Of a stretch of DNA of 64,000 bases, positions 62,841 through 64,000 are shown piece after piece. Under the pieces are notes generated by a model, which was not told the DNA's origin, searched no databases, and saw only the letters and a program-made list of their open reading frames with translations. Source of the stretch: Pseudomonas monsensis. GTDB taxonomy: Bacteria > Pseudomonadota > Gammaproteobacteria > Pseudomonadales > Pseudomonadaceae. The translations under genes were made by a program, and so were the position numbers. Within the stretch, counting starts at the first letter, position 1. Every line of letters begins with the position of its first letter. The DNA lies in the NCBI RefSeq assembly GCF_014268495.2, contig NZ_CP077087.1, positions 1,057,501 to 1,121,500 on the forward strand, in the 5' to 3' direction.

Positions 62841-62867
62841 GATTTACGCTTTGGCGCTGATTGAAGG

Positions 62868-64000
62868 TCAGACGCGGAAGTGGCTGACCATCTGCTGCAA
62901 CTGGCCACCCAGGCGCGCCAGCTCAACGCTGGACGCTGCGGTCTCATCGCTGGCGGCGGCGGTTTGTTCCGACACGTCGCGCACGTTGATGATGCTGCGA
63001 CTGATCTCTTCGGCCACGGCGCTCTGCTGCTCGGCAGCCGCCGCGATCTGCTGGTTCATCGACTGGATGTTCGACACCGTGCGGGTGATGTTTTCCAGTG
63101 AGTCGCCAGCCTTGCGGGTCAGGGCCACGCTGCTGTCAGTCAGGGCGCGGCTGTTGTTCATCACGGCCGCGACTTGCTGGGTGCCGTTCTGCAGACCGGC
63201 GACCAGGCCTTCGATTTCTTCGGTGGATTTCTGCGTGCGCTGAGCCAGGCCACGGACTTCGTCGGCGACCACGGCAAACCCACGGCCGGCTTCACCGGCG
63301 CGGGCCGCTTCAATGGCTGCGTTGAGTGCCAGCAGGTTGGTTTGTTCGGCGACGGCCTTGATCACGTCCATGACGCTGCCGATCTTGTCGCTTTCCTGTT
63401 GCAGCACACTCATGGCTTCGGTGGAACGCACCACTTCGCTCGCCAGACGTTCGATCTGGGCGATGGCTTCATTCACTACTTTGTCGCCTTCACGGGCTTC
63501 ACCATCAGCGGCGGCTGCGGCTTGCGAGGCTTCTTCGGCATTGCGCGCGACTTCCTGCACGGTGGCGGTCATCTCGTGCATGGCGGTGGCGACCTGATCG
63601 GTCTCGACCTTCTGGCTGTTCACACCGGCGCTGGTCTGCTCGGTCACGGCCGACAGCTCTTCGGCGGCGCTGGCGATCTGGGTGACGCCGTCGCGGATGC
63701 CGCTGATCAAGTCACGCAGGGTCACACCCATGCGCGCAATGCCTTGTTGCAGTACGCCGAGTTCGTCGCGGCGGGTGACCGTGACGTTCTGGGTCAGGTC
63801 GCCGCTGGCAATGCGCTCGACCACGGCCAGGGTTTCTTGCAGAGGACGGGTGATCTGACGAGTGATGATCACGGCGGCAATCACACCGACCAACAGCGCC
63901 AGCAGGGTGCTGATCAGCTGGAAGGTACGGGCCTGAGCGCTTTCGATGTCACGACGGTCGAGTTGAATCTGATACAGCTGCTCGCTGGTGTTGACGATCG
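62868..64000 (-). CDS. Methyl-accepting chemotaxis protein (3' part; 5' end outside window)
   Basis: The visible 377 codons encode the C-terminal part of a chemoreceptor. They show the end of a periplasmic segment (QIQLDRRDIESAQARTF), a transmembrane helix (LLALLVGVIAAVIITRQ), a HAMP domain (about 50 residues) and the methyl-accepting domain, with the hairpin tip GRGFAVVADEVRGLAQRT. The gene continues past the window end, so the ligand-binding domain is not seen. The in-frame ATG at 63893 is not the start. Confidence 0.95.
   Translation of the reverse strand, partial: IVNTSEQLYQIQLDRRDIESAQARTFQLISTLLALLVGVIAAVIITRQITRPLQETLAVVERIASGDLTQNVTVTRRDELGVLQQGIARMGVTLRDLISGIRDGVTQIASAAEELSAVTEQTSAGVNSQKVETDQVATAMHEMTATVQEVARNAEEASQAAAAADGEAREGDKVVNEAIAQIERLASEVVRSTEAMSVLQQESDKIGSVMDVIKAVAEQTNLLALNAAIEAARAGEAGRGFAVVADEVRGLAQRTQKSTEEIEGLVAGLQNGTQQVAAVMNNSRALTDSSVALTRKAGDSLENITRTVSNIQSMNQQIAAAAEQQSAVAEEISRSIINVRDVSEQTAAASDETAASSVELARLGGQLQQMVSHFRV

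Overview
The window is a stretch of a Pseudomonas chromosome, most likely from the P. fluorescens group. The support is Pseudomonas-type 23S/5S rRNA, the recC-recB-recD gene order, a yfiR-yfiN-yfiB cyclic-di-GMP operon, mmsA-mmsB, a DUF6124-type gene, and many short inverted REP elements between genes. All calls come from reading the sequence; no database search was run.

Layout. 1-1717: 3' half of a 23S rRNA gene, a spacer and 5S rRNA, closed by a terminator. 1871-11114: recC, recB and recD overlap and encode the RecBCD nuclease/helicase. 11233-13572: yfiR, yfiN and yfiB (periplasmic repressor, diguanylate cyclase, outer-membrane lipoprotein). 13569-18889: an accessory insertion of two tandem pyocin-like toxin modules. 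Each has a toxin, a DUF6572-like probable immunity gene and a third small gene, and each begins at a copy of the 3' end of the neighbouring lysR gene. 18890-22410: that intact lysR, divergent from mmsA-mmsB (valine catabolism). 22659-23003: a small cupin gene.

23527-38230: a single-strand run of 11 tightly packed genes that looks like a type II fatty-acid/polyketide-like biosynthetic operon. It encodes an acyl carrier protein with a zinc-ribbon tail, two active ketosynthases each followed by a ketosynthase homologue without catalytic residues (chain-length-factor-like), a class III aminotransferase fused to an acyl-thioester-reductase-like domain, two short-chain dehydrogenases, and an envelope trio (outer-membrane barrel, LolA-like protein, RND/MMPL transporter). 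I do not recognise a characterised pathway with this set. An amino-lipid or cyclic imine exported to the envelope is a reasonable inference. Together with the toxin modules it is the most likely novel content.

38300-44520: a stress/redox neighbourhood (MerR and two LysR regulators, two quinone-reductase-like flavoproteins, a TSUP permease, an antibiotic-biosynthesis-monooxygenase-fold protein, an epimerase-like SDR). 44898-48582: a GntP-family permease, an RpiR regulator and an N-acyl-D-amino-acid deacylase. 48713-51172: an unknown lipoprotein, a glyoxalase-fold protein and a DUF6124-like protein with a long hairpin-rich leader. 51688-62660: an AraC regulator divergent from genes for an alkyl-DHAP-synthase-like FAD protein, a glycerol-3-phosphate-dehydrogenase-like protein, an FGGY kinase, a PLC/P1-nuclease-fold secreted hydrolase, a DUF1302 barrel and a DUF1329 protein. 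This set suggests catabolism of a glycerol-based or ether lipid. The window ends inside a methyl-accepting chemotaxis protein gene.
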